In this document: positions 10,777-22,599 of the stretch, in pieces
Layout: each line of letters starts with the position of its first letter
Numbering within the stretch: position 1 is the first letter of the stretch
NCBI GenBank assembly: GCA_036346355.1
Contig: CM070571.1
Location: 46,272,293-46,336,292, forward strand
Length of the DNA stretch: 64,000 bases
From: Rhipidocladum racemiflorum
Lineage: Eukaryota > Streptophyta > Magnoliopsida > Poales > Poaceae
Direction: 5' to 3'
Translations under genes and position numbers: made by a program
Notes under the pieces: model-generated
Seen by the model: only the letters and a program-made list of their open reading frames with translations
What the model was told of the DNA's origin: nothing
Databases searched by the model: none

Positions 10777-11582
10777 CTAACTATGGAATAGGTTCGGAAA
10801 TTCCTTTCTCAAATCCTCATCGCGCTCCCAAGTCGCTTCACTTTCTGCATGGTTGCTCCACTGGTCTATGCAGAAGTGAGTTGATTTGTTCCTCGTCTCT
10901 CGATCCATCTTGTCCAAAATCTTCACCGGGTGTTCCTTGTCAGTCAGATCTTTTTGTAGCTCTATCGACTCTAATGGCGTATGTTCATCTAGTACTCGGA
11001 GACACTTCTTCAGTTGTGACACATGGAACACATCATGCACTCCTGCTAACGACTGTGGCAACTCAGCTGGTAAGCAACTTCACCTCTACGGCTTAGAATC
11101 TTGAATGGACCAACATAACGCGGTGCGAGTTTCCCTTTGGCATGGAACCTTCTAACTCCCTTGAGAGGTGTAACTCTGAGATACACGAAATCCTCTGGTT
11201 CAAAACTCAAGTCTCGGCGACGGTTGTCCGCGTAACTTTTCTGTCTCGACTGAGATATCTTCAGTCTTTCCCGGATCATGGCAATCTGCTCTTCGGCTTC
11301 TTGAAGAATATCCGGTCCAAAGACATGGCGTTCGCCTGTCTCATTCCAATTTAATGGTGTTCGACAGGGTCGACCATACAGTGCCTCAAATGGTGACATA
11401 TGTAAACTGGCCTGATAGCTGTTATTGTAGCTGAACTCAACATATGGCAGACTCTTATCCCAAGAGGTAGCATAAGCCAATGCACAAGCTCTCAACATAT
11501 CTTTCAGAATCTGATTTACTCTTTCCGTTTGTCCATCCGTCTGCGGATGATAGGCGGTACTAAAATTCAAACGGGCCCCCAT
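10777..11582 (-). pseudogene. pol: integrase C-terminus and chromodomain (element B)
   Basis: The upstream frame (11582-11046) keeps the last third of the catalytic core, with YHPQTDGQTERVNQ carrying the catalytic glutamate, YNNSYQASLHMSPFEALYGR, and the C-terminal domain ending GPFKILSRRGEVAYQL. The second frame (11061-10777) begins at VHDVFHVSQLKKCL and ends with the chromodomain-like words WSNHAESEATWERDEDL and KEFPNLF. One frame change separates them near 11050. The zinc-binding N-terminus and both catalytic aspartates are absent because of a deletion near 11600, so this integrase is dead. Confidence 0.9.
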
Positions 11583-13106
11583 GGTTTCGTGCAGCTTGTT
11601 CCAAAACCTTGAGGTAAATTGGGTTCCCCATGACTTCCAGTTTCATCTTCTGGAATTCCTTACATAGCTCATCCTGTTCTCCTGCTATCGACACATTCAC
11701 GGTATGACTCTTCCGACTCAAAGCATCGGCCACCACATTGGCCTTCCCGGGATGGTAATGGATTCCGACATTGTAGTCCTTGATCAACTCTAACCATCTC
11801 CTTTGCCTCATGTTCAAGTCTGACTGAGTGAATATGTATTTAAGACTCTTATGGTCCGTATACACTTCACACCTATTTCCGATCAGATAGTATCGCCACA
11901 ACTTCAAGGCATGCACTACGGCTGCTAACTCTAGGTCATGCGTCGGATAGTTCTCTTCATGCGGCCTCAACTGCCTCGATGCATATGCAACGACCTTCCG
12001 ATTCTGCATCAGCACGCATTCAAGTCCCCGGCGCGATACATCACAGTATATATCAAAACTCCGGTTAATACCGGTGCTGATGTCAATCATTTCTTCAGCT
12101 CTTGAAAATCCTTCTCGCACTCCTGCGTCCAGTTAAACTGCTCCTTCTTCAACAATTGCGTGAGCGGTCTCGCAATCGTTGAAAAGCCTTCAATGAAACG
12201 GCGGTAATATCCTGCCATCCCAAGGAAACTCCGAATCTGGGTTACTGTCTTTGGCTGCTCCCAATGTAACACGACCTCTACCTTGCTTGGGTCAACTGCA
12301 ACCCCTTCTGCGATCATTACATGTCCAAGGAACTCTATCTTGTCTTTCCAAAAATTACACTTACTAAACTTAGCGAATAGTTGCTGTCCCCTAAGCTTTT
12401 CCAAAACTAGCCTCAGATGTTCTGCATGCTCTTCCCTTGTCTTGGAGTAAACTAAAATGTCATCTATGAACATGACAACAAACTTGTCCAAATATTCCAT
12501 GAAAACCTTGTTCGTTAGATTCATGAAATAAGCTGGCGCATACGTCAGACCAAATGACATAACAGTGAACTCGTAATGTCCGTATCTCGACGAGAATGCG
12601 GTCTTCAGAATATCTTCTGACCGGATCTTCAGCTGATGATACCCCGATCTAAGATCAATTTTGGAGAAAACTCCGGCTCCTCTCAGCTGATCAAACAGGT
12701 CATCGATCCTGGGTAGCGGGTACTTGTTCTTCAAGGTGACTTCATTGAGTGCATGGTAATCTATGCACATCCTGAAGCTCCCATCCTTCTTCTTAACGAA
12801 CAAGACTGGCGTTCCCCATGGTGACGAACTAGGTCTGATGAATCCTTTTTCCATCAGCTCCTTGAGCTGTTTCTTCATCTCCACCAACTCCTCGGTTGAC
12901 ATCCGATAAGGTCTCTTTGCTATCGGTGCTGTACTAGGTACTAACTCGATTACAAACTCTATATCTCTATCTGGCGGCATACCCGGTAAATCTTCAGGAA
13001 AAACATCCGGGTACTCATTCACTACTGGAACCACTTCAATGCTGACTGCTTCCACGCTGTTGACCATTAACTGCCCATCACGAACGGCGGTCGCGTGAAA
13101 CTCCAC
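11560..13106 (-). pseudogene. pol: reverse transcriptase and RNase H (element B)
   Basis: Two frames cover RT and RNase H. The first (13106-12087) has the linker after protease (EYPDVFPEDLPGMPPDRDIEF), the RT fingers (PYRMSTEELVEMKKQL), KIDLRSGYHQLKI, and the catalytic FIDDILVYS near 12450-12480. The second (12120-11560) has RNase H: DIYCDVSRRGLECVL, DLELAAVVHALKLW, YTDHKSLKYIFT and VVADALSRKS, holding the expected acidic residues. The frame slips once near 12100. After KMKLEV, about 11640, the sequence jumps into integrase text in a wrong frame, marking a deletion. The RT motifs themselves look intact. Confidence 0.92.
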
Positions 13107-13142
13107 TTTTCTTCCACAAGGGCTCTCAACTGATATGACTCT

Positions 13143-13679
13143 TCATCCACAGTCTAACATGGCCTTGTGCTTGGTCAACCAGTCCATTCCCAAGATAACA
13201 TCTAGAGTCTGGGTTCCCAATATTATGAGGTTTGCTAGGAATTCTACCCCTTTTATTAATATTCTCATCCCAGAACATCCTACTTGAGATCGAAGTTCTG
13301 ACCTAGGGGTTTGAACTATAAGCATGCCTTTAAGATCCACAATTCCCAAATCATTTCTAGCAACAAAATCTCGAGAAACAAACGAATGCGAAGCTCCAGA
13401 GTCAAACAAAACTGTTGCGGATACTGAGTTGACAAGTAACTTACCCAGCATGACGTCCGTAGCATTCTGCAATGCCTCTGCGGTGACATGGTTGACGCGA
13501 CCTCTTACCACTGTCTGGGTTGTGCCTCCGGGCTGTGCGGCTCCACGGTTTGTTCCTGGTGTAGGTGCGCTTGCTGGCGTGGATCCCAAATTGAAGTGAA
13601 CTGGGGTCACTCCTGCTGTTTTCTTGGGGCAATTGTTGGAGAAGTGCCCTAGTTCATTGCATGTATAACAACGTCTCAC
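13143..13679 (-). pseudogene. gag zinc knuckle and aspartic protease (element B)
   Basis: The frame starts with the nucleic-acid-binding knuckle CYTCNELGHFSNNC (C-x2-C-x4-H-x4-C), which ends gag in this clade. After a proline/glycine-rich linker comes the retropepsin-like protease with the active-site motif FDSGASHSF near 13383-13412. It ends with ILGMDWLTKHKAMLDCG. A stop codon at 13143-13145 is the only break before RT, so the protease domain itself may be complete. Protease would release gag and pol products inside virus-like particles. Confidence 0.9.
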
Positions 13680-14611
13680 TGTGCCCTGCTGATAGCTAGT
13701 AGCAGCGTTCCTAGCTGAGCTGGCGACGGTGTTCTTGCAGTATTCTGTGGCTGGAATCTGAAGAATTGATTTGGTGCAACTCTCAAGCGTTGCCCTCCTT
13801 GGCGTGCTCCCTGCTGTGCCATTCTACGCTTCCGATTGTCATCTAATTCCTTGCGCTTGTCCTCCAGGATGAGCGCCTTGTTCACAAGCTCTTGGAAGTC
13901 ATGAAAGGTGTGAGTAATCAGTCCCACCTGTAGTCCAGAATTTAGTCCCTTTAAGAAGTGAGACTGCCTGGCCTTGTCTGTTGCTACGTCTTCAGGTGCA
14001 TAGCGAGCTAGCTGAGTAAACTTATTCAAGTAGTCAGCCATTGACTGGCTGCCTTGCTTCAGAGCTTTGTATTCGTCCTTCTTGATATCCATGATACCTT
14101 CCGGTACATGATACTAACGAAATGCAGTTGTAAACTCCTCCCATGTGACATCTTGTGGGTTCTCCTGCGTAGCACAGTAATTCTCCCACCATTCAGCTGC
14201 AGTCCCCTCTAGTTGATGAGAGGCGTAAAGCACTCTCTCATTCCCTACACACTGGGTGATGTGTAGCTTTCTTTCTATAGACCTTAGCCAATCATCTACC
14301 TCCAGTGGATTGGCGTTTCCATTGAATGTGGGTGGATGAGTCCTCATGAACTCTGACAGTCTCGAGTACGGCCGTTGTGCTTGATTAACTTGATTGGCTT
14401 GGGCAGCCTAGTTAGCAGTAGCTTGGGCCGTGACCTGCTGCATCTGCTGCATCATGGCATGCATGAGTTGAGTCTGTGCTGCCAAAAACGCTCCAAAGTT
14501 ATGCATGTCCACTGCTGGTGCTGGCTGAGGTGCTTGGTTCATATCATCTGGGTTCCCAGCTGGGCGATGACCACTTCCATTTCCTCCATTGTTTCCGCGG
14601 GTGTTCACCAT
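13676..14611 (-). pseudogene. gag: gag capsid region (element B)
   Basis: Gag forms the particle that packages element RNA. The likely start is the ATG at 14611 (MVNTRGNNGGNGSG), followed by QTQLMHAMMQQMQQ. The next frame (14347-14114) carries the retrotrans_gag core: PPTFNGNANPLEVDDWL, then WWENYCATQENPQDVTWEEF. The third frame (14092-13676) has DIKKDEYKALKQGSQSMADYL and LILEDKRKELDDNRKRR. Breaks near 14400 and 14105 separate the three pieces. Element C starts gag the same way at 55384. Confidence 0.9.
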
Positions 14612-14993
14612 CTGTGGAGTACTCCAAGTTTTAGAGATGAGAGGGAAACAAGAATAGGCAAGTAGTAGAGAAACTTATGCAGGGTGGAAGGTGTAACTCA
14701 AAATCCCAACTTTATTATTTATTCAATAATAACTTGGTATGGTTGCTTACAATGCCTAAGGGCCTTGCAACACATACTCCACACTCAACAAGCAATGAAA
14801 ATCTAAATCGACTAACGCCTCCAAGTGTGACTCTTTATTCTTAGATGCGACTCGACGAAGGAGTCTCAACCACTAATCTGAACGCTCACTCCTCAACCCA
14901 ACCTCCACTACCTCCATGTGGCGGGTGCGGCGGCATAGGCGCAAAGCGATCGCCATGCCCCACGACAACTGTAGTCGAGGAAATGGCATCCTC
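14612..14993 (-). other. spacer between orf0 and gag of element B
   Basis: This stretch separates the end of orf0 from the gag ATG. It includes ATTATTATTCAATAAT-like AT-rich sequence near 14700 and matches the same spacer of element C (54997-55383). I see no gene in it. Confidence 0.6.
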
Positions 14994-15163
14994 CTAGGGC
15001 TCTGGCGCTGGCTGCGGCTCCTCGGGATCTGGCTCGTGCAGCTCCAGTACTGGCTCTGGCCCCTGTCCATACAATGCCATTTCCAGCTCATCAATCCTTC
15101 GAAGAAGATGAGACATATACTCTCGAACCTCCTACAGACTTCTCTTCTCTTTCTTGACCTCCT
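14994..15163 (-). pseudogene. orf0 C-terminal part (element B)
   Basis: The minus strand reads EVREYMSHLLRRIDELEMAL followed by a proline- and glutamate-rich tail ending PEP and a stop at 14994-14996. Element C has the same words (EYVAHLLRRIDELEMTLYG) at the end of its orf0. A stop codon sits just before EVREYM, and the upstream part is cut off at 15163 by the insertion of LTR 4. As I recall, rice RIRE3/RIRE8 elements carry a similar extra ORF before gag; function is unknown. Confidence 0.7.
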
Positions 15164-16857
15164 GTAACACCCCAAAATTTGCTCTTAAAATATTTATTGT
15201 GTTTATGGGATTATTTGGAATTATTTGGAATTAATTTGAATTCAAACCTTATTGAACTAATTGCGTTAAATAAAGATCATGCATTTTTGCATAAGCATAA
15301 AATCTAAAATTTTGTTTATAATAAAGATAATTGGAATACGAGAGTGTTCGCTTCAAATATTTTCGAAAAACATGTTTTATAGCTTGAGTCGTTGATTTTA
15401 CAAAAAACTGTACAAGTGTCTGATTCACTAAAAGAATTTTTGCGAAAAATCTACACGTCAAAAAATCACAAAACCAACTTTGTTAAGTTCCAAATAGTTC
15501 CTATTATTTTAGAGGAATTTTTTAGATTTTTAGAACCCCTCTGCTATTTTTCCCCTAAACACGTTTTGGAACATATACGCATATATACATACGTGAATGA
15601 GGCCAGGTACGATTGATTTTCCAAGCCATTATTGCCTTTTGCCATTCCAGCCGTTCCAGGTGCCTGCATGAAACAACTAGCAATGCCCACATGCATATAC
15701 TCCAGCTGTTCTTCATGCATGCTGTTTCCTTTCTTTGCCAGCCGTTTCCAATCTTCCAGCAACGCATGACGTCTCCCATGCATGCGTGTGTACGTTTTTC
15801 CAAGCCCATTCAATAGGGCATGTACACATGCATCCATGTAATGGAAATTCATTCCATCCGTTTCTAGACGTACTAATTTCTTTCATTGCTCATTTCCACG
15901 CCAGATTAATTCAGCCATTCTCCTGCACCTGAAGTCTTTCCACTTCCAACCGTTTCATTCCCTAAGCAACGCTTGAGATGCTAGCCATTTTTTCTGCAGT
16001 ACTAGCAACACATCACGTACCACTCATTTCCATTCCCTGCGCATGAAAGTTCTCTTCTCCATCAGTTCCTCCATCTTCTAGCAATGCATTCTTTCATTTT
16101 CTAGCAACACTTCTCTATTTTCTACCAACACACATTTCTCCATTTCCTGGATTCACTAGAACTAGCAATGCTGTCGCCACCACCGCCGTCGTCGTTGCCA
16201 TTGCCGTCTCGCCGCCATTGAAGCCGCCACCACCGTCGCTGTTGCCATTGCCGTTCACGTCGTCACCGGTGCACTCTTCGGCCACGCCTCTTTCTGCGCT
16301 CTTCGACCCGTGCTGCTGTCGCCGATTGTACTTCGACGTTTGACTAACCGACTGTCGCCGTCGCCGTCGTGTACTACCACCGCCGCCACCATCATCGCCG
16401 CCGTTGACGCCGCCGTCTACGTTGCCGCTGCCACCGTCGTTTACTTCGCCGTTGGCGCACTCTCCGGCCACGCTTCTTCCTGCACTAACAACTGGCTGCC
16501 TGCTCGGTCGAGGTGAGATCTGTGCTCCTTCTGTTGGACGAACGCGTGAGTACATGATATATACAGGATGATCCGCATATACGTACACATATATATTTCT
16601 AAGTTAGCATGTAAACGTATGTACTAGGATGACTTGCATGCATGCATAATTTTCTATATACATGCTTACGTATATAATATGCATCATGCGCAGGAGTATA
16701 TATATATACTAGGATCTGTACGCATATCTACACGTGTATATATATGTTAATACATATTCTCGCATACATGAAAATAATAGGACTATACGCAAGAATATAC
16801 GTAAGTGTGTTAGATGTGGGTGTGTTTTCATATATATGCTAGTGTGTATATACGTAT
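15164..16857 (+). repeat. LTR 4, 5' part, of another gypsy-type family
   Basis: TGTAACACCCC starts a new LTR right inside orf0 of element B. It has the same overall plan as other gypsy LTRs here: an AT-rich U3 (15164-15560), a leader with repeated CTAGCAA words (15670-16170), a (CCG)-rich stretch (16170-16500), and GTCGAG|GTGAGAT, a splice donor-like site at 16507-16519. After this the sequence becomes a long run of alternating purines and pyrimidines. It is cut at 16857 by LTR 5; the rest must lie outside the window. Confidence 0.75.
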
Positions 16858-17537
16858 TGTCAAGGACCCGAATTTGAGTTCGACTCTTGTGGCTAGCATT
16901 AACCCTAACCAATCTTTAGCCGCATTCGATATCGACTTCCGACTTCAGAGAGTAACCTAACCTGCCACTCAAGAGTTTCCAAACTTAGCAAAAATTTAAA
17001 AGCTAGAGTTTTTAGTGTGCAAGTGTGGATTTTCATCAGAGTTTGGAGCTTTGTAACTTGAGATCTATAATGACCTAGGATGTGCGTGTTAGTAAAATGA
17101 AAACTAGAAACTTTCCTCTCCAACTTGGTTGTGTTTGAGTCATGATCCAACGTTAAACACTAATTTGGATCATGGCTTGACAATTGAATCCATGTGCTGA
17201 AATTTAGGGGACTTAACCTTAGGGGACTTAGCATAGCACTTAGTCACTTGTGGGTGGGCTTGTGAACACCAAACAGCAACAGGCAGCAACCACAACACAA
17301 AACAGCAAATCACTAACCCTTTTTCCCCAACTCCACACGGCAGCCACCATTTCCTTCCTCCCCATTTTGTGCAGCCCCATCCTGGCCGAGCTCCCTTGTG
17401 GTGGAAGCTCCTCTCCATGGCAGCTCCTCTAGGTGGCGCCCTCCACTCCATCCTCCTCTAGGTGGCGCCCTCCATCCATCAGCTAACCGGCGCCCTCACT
17501 GCTCCTCCAAGCCGAGCTCCCCCTCCCCATCTCCATG

Positions 17538-19241
17538 TGAAAGACCGAGATGGCGATCAGAGGGGGGGGGTGAATGATCCCAAATAAAATTTTCCCCACA
17601 CAAAGTACTCAAAATAATCCTGCAAGGAAACCAGTGCTCCTCAAATTCGCGAAACCCGCAAAAATCGGAACGACTCGACAACTATGTGTATCCCGAGATT
17701 GCATGGATGAGGACCATGAATCATGTGAGGGATTTGTAAATCAAAATCCTGGTTGTTAAGTTTTCAAAATAAATAGGAATTAATTCAAAGATTTCTTTTC
17801 TAAAAGAGATCAAGCATAATCACCAAAAAGCCTCTTTTAGAACAGCAAAATCAGATTTTTCAGGAGTGGTCCCCACTTGGAGCAGGTGGTTACTAGATTT
17901 ATGTTGCTCCAAAATTTTTGGGAATTTTTCACCTTATGAATAGATGAGTCATGAAGCACTCTACCAAAAATCACCTCCAAAAGCCTTGTATAAACATCAT
18001 GAAAAATAACGGACTACAGACAGTCAGGAACTTTGATCAGGAAATTTGGGGCTCGGTTTTCACCTCATAGCTACCAAACGGTGCAATCAATGGACTCCAC
18101 AATTTTTCCACAGATGGATATATGAGTCACGCACATTCTCCAACAAGAATCAATCAAAAAGGATTTTTCTATATTGTTCTAAAAATCAAAGACTTACTGC
18201 TGCGCGAAGAACAAGTTCTGGACAGATTCGCGATCTTGATAGAAACTTGACAAATAAACTCTTGCGGCATACAAACTTTGGCAAATGAACTCGATCTTGA
18301 GCGAAGATCCAAATAGAGTATAGAAGGAGGTCAATGTGAATCGCTCAAGTCAAGAACAAAATCCAGCAATCATAAATGTAAATGCGGGAATGTAAATACT
18401 GAATTTAATACATGAAAGTAAATGCCGAAAGTAAAGACATAATGTAAATTGCAAGAATTAAATTGCGAGAAAATAAATTTGGCTCTTGGAACTTCTATTT
18501 CATTCAGAGATGTGTGATTAAAAAGCTTCACTTCATGTGGGCAAAGCTCAAAGGAGCAACACAACAACTCAAAGAATGAATGGGCACGGAGGCCTCCCTC
18601 CACCCCTCTATTTATACTACTCTTGGTCCACCTACTACCTTTGGATGAGTCCCAAACCCTAGGGCACTCCACCAAGGGCTAGGATTAACCCACTCACTCC
18701 ACCTGCAAGGGACACCCAAAACCCTACACACATAATGGGTTTTCTTGCATGGTTTTCAAAGCATACTACTAGACCCGCTATCCTATCATCTAGACCGCGA
18801 TCCAGCGGCCCTCATCGATCCTCGCGGCATCTAGCTAGTATCATCCCCTTTTCTTATCTTCTTTGACTTGCCCAGACTCCGTCTCTGATCATCTTCCGGC
18901 GATATCCAACCGTCTGGACCTCCGATGCACCTCGCCTAATCCCGGTCATCATCCGCCTCACCATGACCTAGCACCATCGTCCTGCAACCATCAAAGACAA
19001 GGAAAACCATCACATAGCATTGTCCAATAATAAGCATCACAAATGCTCATAATTAATTATATCTCATTCATCAGTCGGTTCTACCGCCAGCCAAAGGCCG
19101 GTAGTACCACAAGAAACCAACAAAACCCAAATTGCTTTCTTTTGACTTCTGATTCAAATCAAACTCAAACACGAGCACACCCTGCTCAAATAAAGTCAAA
19201 TACTCATCACAAATATGGACGGACCTTCACATGGTCCTTCA
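17538..19241 (-). repeat. 3' LTR of copia 1
   Basis: This 1704-bp LTR reads, on the minus strand, TGAAGGACCATG at its start and TCTCGGTCTTTCA at its end. It matches 27765-29467 almost throughout, with scattered substitutions, so the two are a pair of one insertion. Confidence 0.93.
18609..18616 (-). promoter_or_regulatory. TATA box in 3' LTR of copia 1
   Basis: The minus strand reads TATAAATA followed by GAGGGGTGG. The same box occurs in the partner LTR (28834-28841) and in copia 2 (30249-30256), at the same distance from the leader. Confidence 0.75.
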
Positions 19242-19255
19242 ATCTCCCCCTTGAT
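19242..19255 (-). other. polypurine tract of copia 1
   Basis: The minus strand reads ATCAAGGGGGAGAT directly before TGAAGGACC. It defines the inner border of the 3' LTR. Confidence 0.85.
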
Positions 19256-20433
19256 GAGTATATTGACAAACCACACAGAAGGCATAAATTTGAGTTTGAA
19301 GACAAAGGAAGAAAAGCAATTTGATTGCAAAATCATATTTGGTCCAATTGAAAGAGAAAGATAGATCATGACAAAATAGATGAAAAGATTTTCGGAGCTC
19401 AACACAAAAAGAATAATTTTTTGACAAGAGCTCCAAAAACCAAGAAATCTCTCAAAAAGCTCAAAATTACTTATGATCCAAATGCAAAGACAATTGTTCA
19501 ACATGATCAAGAGAAAGCATTGTTTTTTTTAATTTTCTTCCCTCTAAAATGCGTTTTCTACGTTTTCTCCCCCTTTTGGCAATATAGGCATCAAGAGAGC
19601 AATTTTGGCATGAACTGCAACCTAGAAGAGCTTTGAGGATTATGCAAGTGACCACTTAGACAAAGTATGACACCAAGCTACTCAAATTCAGATTATGTCA
19701 TCCTAAGTCATATCCAATGGCATATTTCAATTTTTGCTAACTAGCTCAAAAGAAATTACATTACTTTTGCATGATTTCAACAACAGCAACACTTAGCATA
19801 TCTTCAAGACTAGCAACAAAGCCAAAGCAAGGAGCAAATGGATATACTAGAGTTCAAGCTAGTCAACACTTTGGGAAGCTACAAGTCCATAAGAGTAGCC
19901 TCATGCTCAATTATCTTTTAAATGCATATTTTTAAATTTAACGCGCACAAGGCGATCTTAGAGAGTTAGGCTACACATCCTCGACTAGGAGCCATCGACA
20001 AAAGCCTCCTAAGCTTCACTCTCTTCCTTTGGTTTCAATGTATTGACTCAAACCTTTTTCAACCATCTCAAGCAAGAAGTTTAAAAGAGTGGTTTTGGTC
20101 ATACACAATTCATTCCAAGTTCATCCCAAGTGCAATGGGAAGCAGTCTCATGAATGAAGAGTGTTGAGTTCAATTTTAGCACAAAAGAGTCAATTTGTAT
20201 TTTCAGCACTTAGATTCATGAAACAATGTAGCTAACCCAAGTTGCTCTAGGGACTCTAGTAGAAACCCACTATTTCAATAAGCATGGCATAAGCATCTAG
20301 TGAAGAAATATAGCAAGTAAAAGCCAAGTTTCATCAAGTTTTCAAGAAAGTTCAATTTAAAATGTTGGCTAGTTTTCACATGATATACCAAATTGGATAT
20401 AACCTAGATTAGCAAATATCTTCAGAAAAGTAG
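19256..20433 (-). other. non-coding 3' internal region of copia 1, left part
   Basis: This AT-rich DNA has no reading frame that matches pol or envelope-like proteins and no LTR ends of its own. It continues at 24231 beyond the solo LTR. In related copia elements a long non-coding stretch lies between pol and the 3' LTR, which fits. Confidence 0.65.
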
Positions 20434-20718
20434 TGTCGGTACCTGAATTTGCAAATCCAGACCCTCTATGTATTCAGCACTAGTCCAGGATCACGCTAGT
20501 GCACACAGTCTCAACATCGGTACATATCACAATCATACTCAACGAATAATTAAGTACTTTATAGAAAGGAAATATAATGGGTTGCTCAACCTTATGGTCA
20601 AGTTACAAAAGTACGCCTCGCAGGGCTAAAGTCTTATTCAAATAGAATTTGTAGCGAAAAAATAAAGATATCGCGTGGCGCCAACCAATATGCCATAGGC
20701 AACTGACTGGGCTCTCCC

Positions 20719-22213
20719 CTAGCTTGTCGGCTCTTCCTGGAGCTCCTCCTCCAGTGCTGACGTTGATTCTTCTTCAACTGATGTTGTATTGTGGCAAGGG
20801 TGAGTACTTGGTACTCAGCAAGTCATGCACAGAATGCAACTAATATTCTATATGCATGGCTTAATACAAAGGATAGGTTAACTGGTTCATTTGCAGTAAA
20901 GCAGCAATTAGCAAGTAACATAAGTAGATTCGAAAGCAATAGAAGCAATGTAGTATCAATAACTTTTCCAGTAGTTAATTAACACTCTCCCTTTTTCCTA
21001 ATCCACATTTCCATCAACGTCATCAATTATTCCAACCAAACTTTCCAAGACCAAGTTGTTTTCAAGAAAGTCTAACCCTTGACTGTAATTCCCGAGCAAT
21101 GTCCAATACCGCGGACTCGGCTATTCGAATAGATTTTACACTCTGCAGAGGTTATGCACTTTACCCACAAGATACAGCCAAACACCACAAAGGCGAGTGT
21201 CCGTAACAAAGTCTTTCGGAAACTTCTAACTGTACAAGTGGACCTCTCCAGTTATTGCGCACTAACCCTTCCCTTAGCGAAGGCGAGTCTAGGCCAATCA
21301 ATTGTTAGATGGGTACCTGGCCATAGCCCCGGTACGCTCCCCCGTACAACGACACAAAAAGGTGTGGTTGACACCCCGAGGTTCCACAAGCAAGTCATTA
21401 GCAACTTAATCAACTAGGTCTGTCCCATTACAGACATGTGGTTGCACGTTTGACTCAGTTCAAAGGCTTGCAAGGTTAAGTCCTTAGGTTGACCAGGGCA
21501 AGACTACCCGAAGAACCAAATCAACGTTCCCTGTGCCAATCATGGCCCACCATATCATTCTTGCCACATGCCCCGGTCTAAATCTATTTATCAAACCCCA
21601 GTTGATTACCATGCACCACGTGCCATCGATAACAACATCAATAACACCTGACACTTCTCGAAAATCCATATGTCATTAAGTCAATGTTAACTTGTAATTA
21701 TCCAAAATCATGTTGTGACTACGTGGCAGGCCTAAGCAATATACTACAACGGTCTAATTACCCATGTTGGCAATTTAAAAATGTCCAACTAAATAATCCA
21801 CAACTAGGGTGACAAGGGTTCATGGCATACAATTATATATATATCAAGGTGTCATACAACAATTAGGTATTTAACTAAGAGCAGTGCTTCTATGCTTTTC
21901 CTTCTAGCATAAGTTGCACAAATCTTGAAGCAAGCGAAGGGGTAAGTAATCACCATCAACCCTTCATTCATGCTTTAATAGTTGTGCAACTTTTAAAAGG
22001 AAGAGCATAGAAGCACCTCTATTTAACTAATCCCAGAACTAATCAACATAAATTCTAATTAAATTAGCATGCAATACTTTGAAACAACATAATTTCAAAA
22101 GAATGGGCTCAACATGGTCAAAGCACAACTTGCCTTCAAGAGTACATGTTCTTGGTCTTGAGCTGGCTCCTGGGTCAACACCTCTCCTTCGAAGCCCTCG
22201 GGTACTTCAACGT
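20719..22213 (-). pseudogene. acidic LTR ORF, solo LTR copy with a 1-base deletion
   Basis: Block one is 22213-22134 (80 nt, DVEVPEGFEGEVLTQEP), one base shorter than in A and B because of a missing T before the end. Block two is 20777-20719 (59 nt, EEESTSALEEELQEEPTS then TAG). The donor AAG|GCAAGT is kept exactly. Against element A, block-one differences fall at nine third positions and two first positions by hand alignment. The MITE lies in the sequence upstream of neither block but in the intervening intron-like zone. Confidence 0.4.
21879..22019. mobile_element. 141-bp MITE, Mutator-like
   Basis: The ends are inverted: GAGCAGTGCTTCTATGC on the left and GAGGTGCTTCTATGC read from the right, with pairing continuing for nearly 40 bases to GTTGCACAA. 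The flanks carry the same TATTTAACTAA at 21868-21878 and 22020-22030. LTRs of elements A and B have the site without the insertion. A target copy of 9-11 bp with long inverted repeats points to a Mutator-type MITE. Inner parts also pair (AGCAAGCGAAGGGG with CCCTTCATTCATGCT), so the RNA would fold into one long hairpin. Confidence 0.88.
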
Positions 22214-22599
22214 CTACCCGTAATGCGTGCAAATAGCAATAAATAAATAAAATAGTATAAAAAAGTGTTCAAAACTTCAAATAAGATTCATAAACAGAGA
22301 GAGCATAATTTTACAAATTTTTAGAAATTTGAATCGCCCAAATCGTAGTTGAAATGCAAAAGTTATAATTATTTAAAGTTTAAACAATCTATTAATTAAA
22401 TAAGAATAGAGAAAATTTCATATTCAAAAATTAATTAAAATTCATATTTAAGTAGATCTCAATTTTATAAAAATTTAGAAACTGGAATCGCTCAAATCAG
22501 AGTTAAAATGCAAAAGTTATAAGCGTTTGAAGTTTGAAAATTCAAATAAATCATTAAACCGAATTAACTCATTTATTTTTCTTTTGAAAAATCCGATTA

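Larger units (their letters stand above)
7034..15163 (-). mobile_element. Ty3/gypsy Tekay-type chromovirus (element B), 5' end lost beyond a nested insertion
   Basis: Element B lies on the minus strand: 3' LTR at the left, then polypurine tract, chromodomain, integrase remnant, RNase H, RT, protease, gag and part of orf0. It is cut at 15163 by LTR 4. Its 5' LTR should lie to the right of the whole nest, outside the window. It is inserted in the tandem repeat, with TATAT next to its left end. Its reading frames are better preserved than those of A and C, but the integrase core is missing. Confidence 0.93.

Noticed and set aside
16115..16588. Glycine/asparagine-rich open frame on the minus strand
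   Set aside because: It is the complement of the (CCG)-rich leader of LTR 4, a low-complexity stretch, with no support from other copies.
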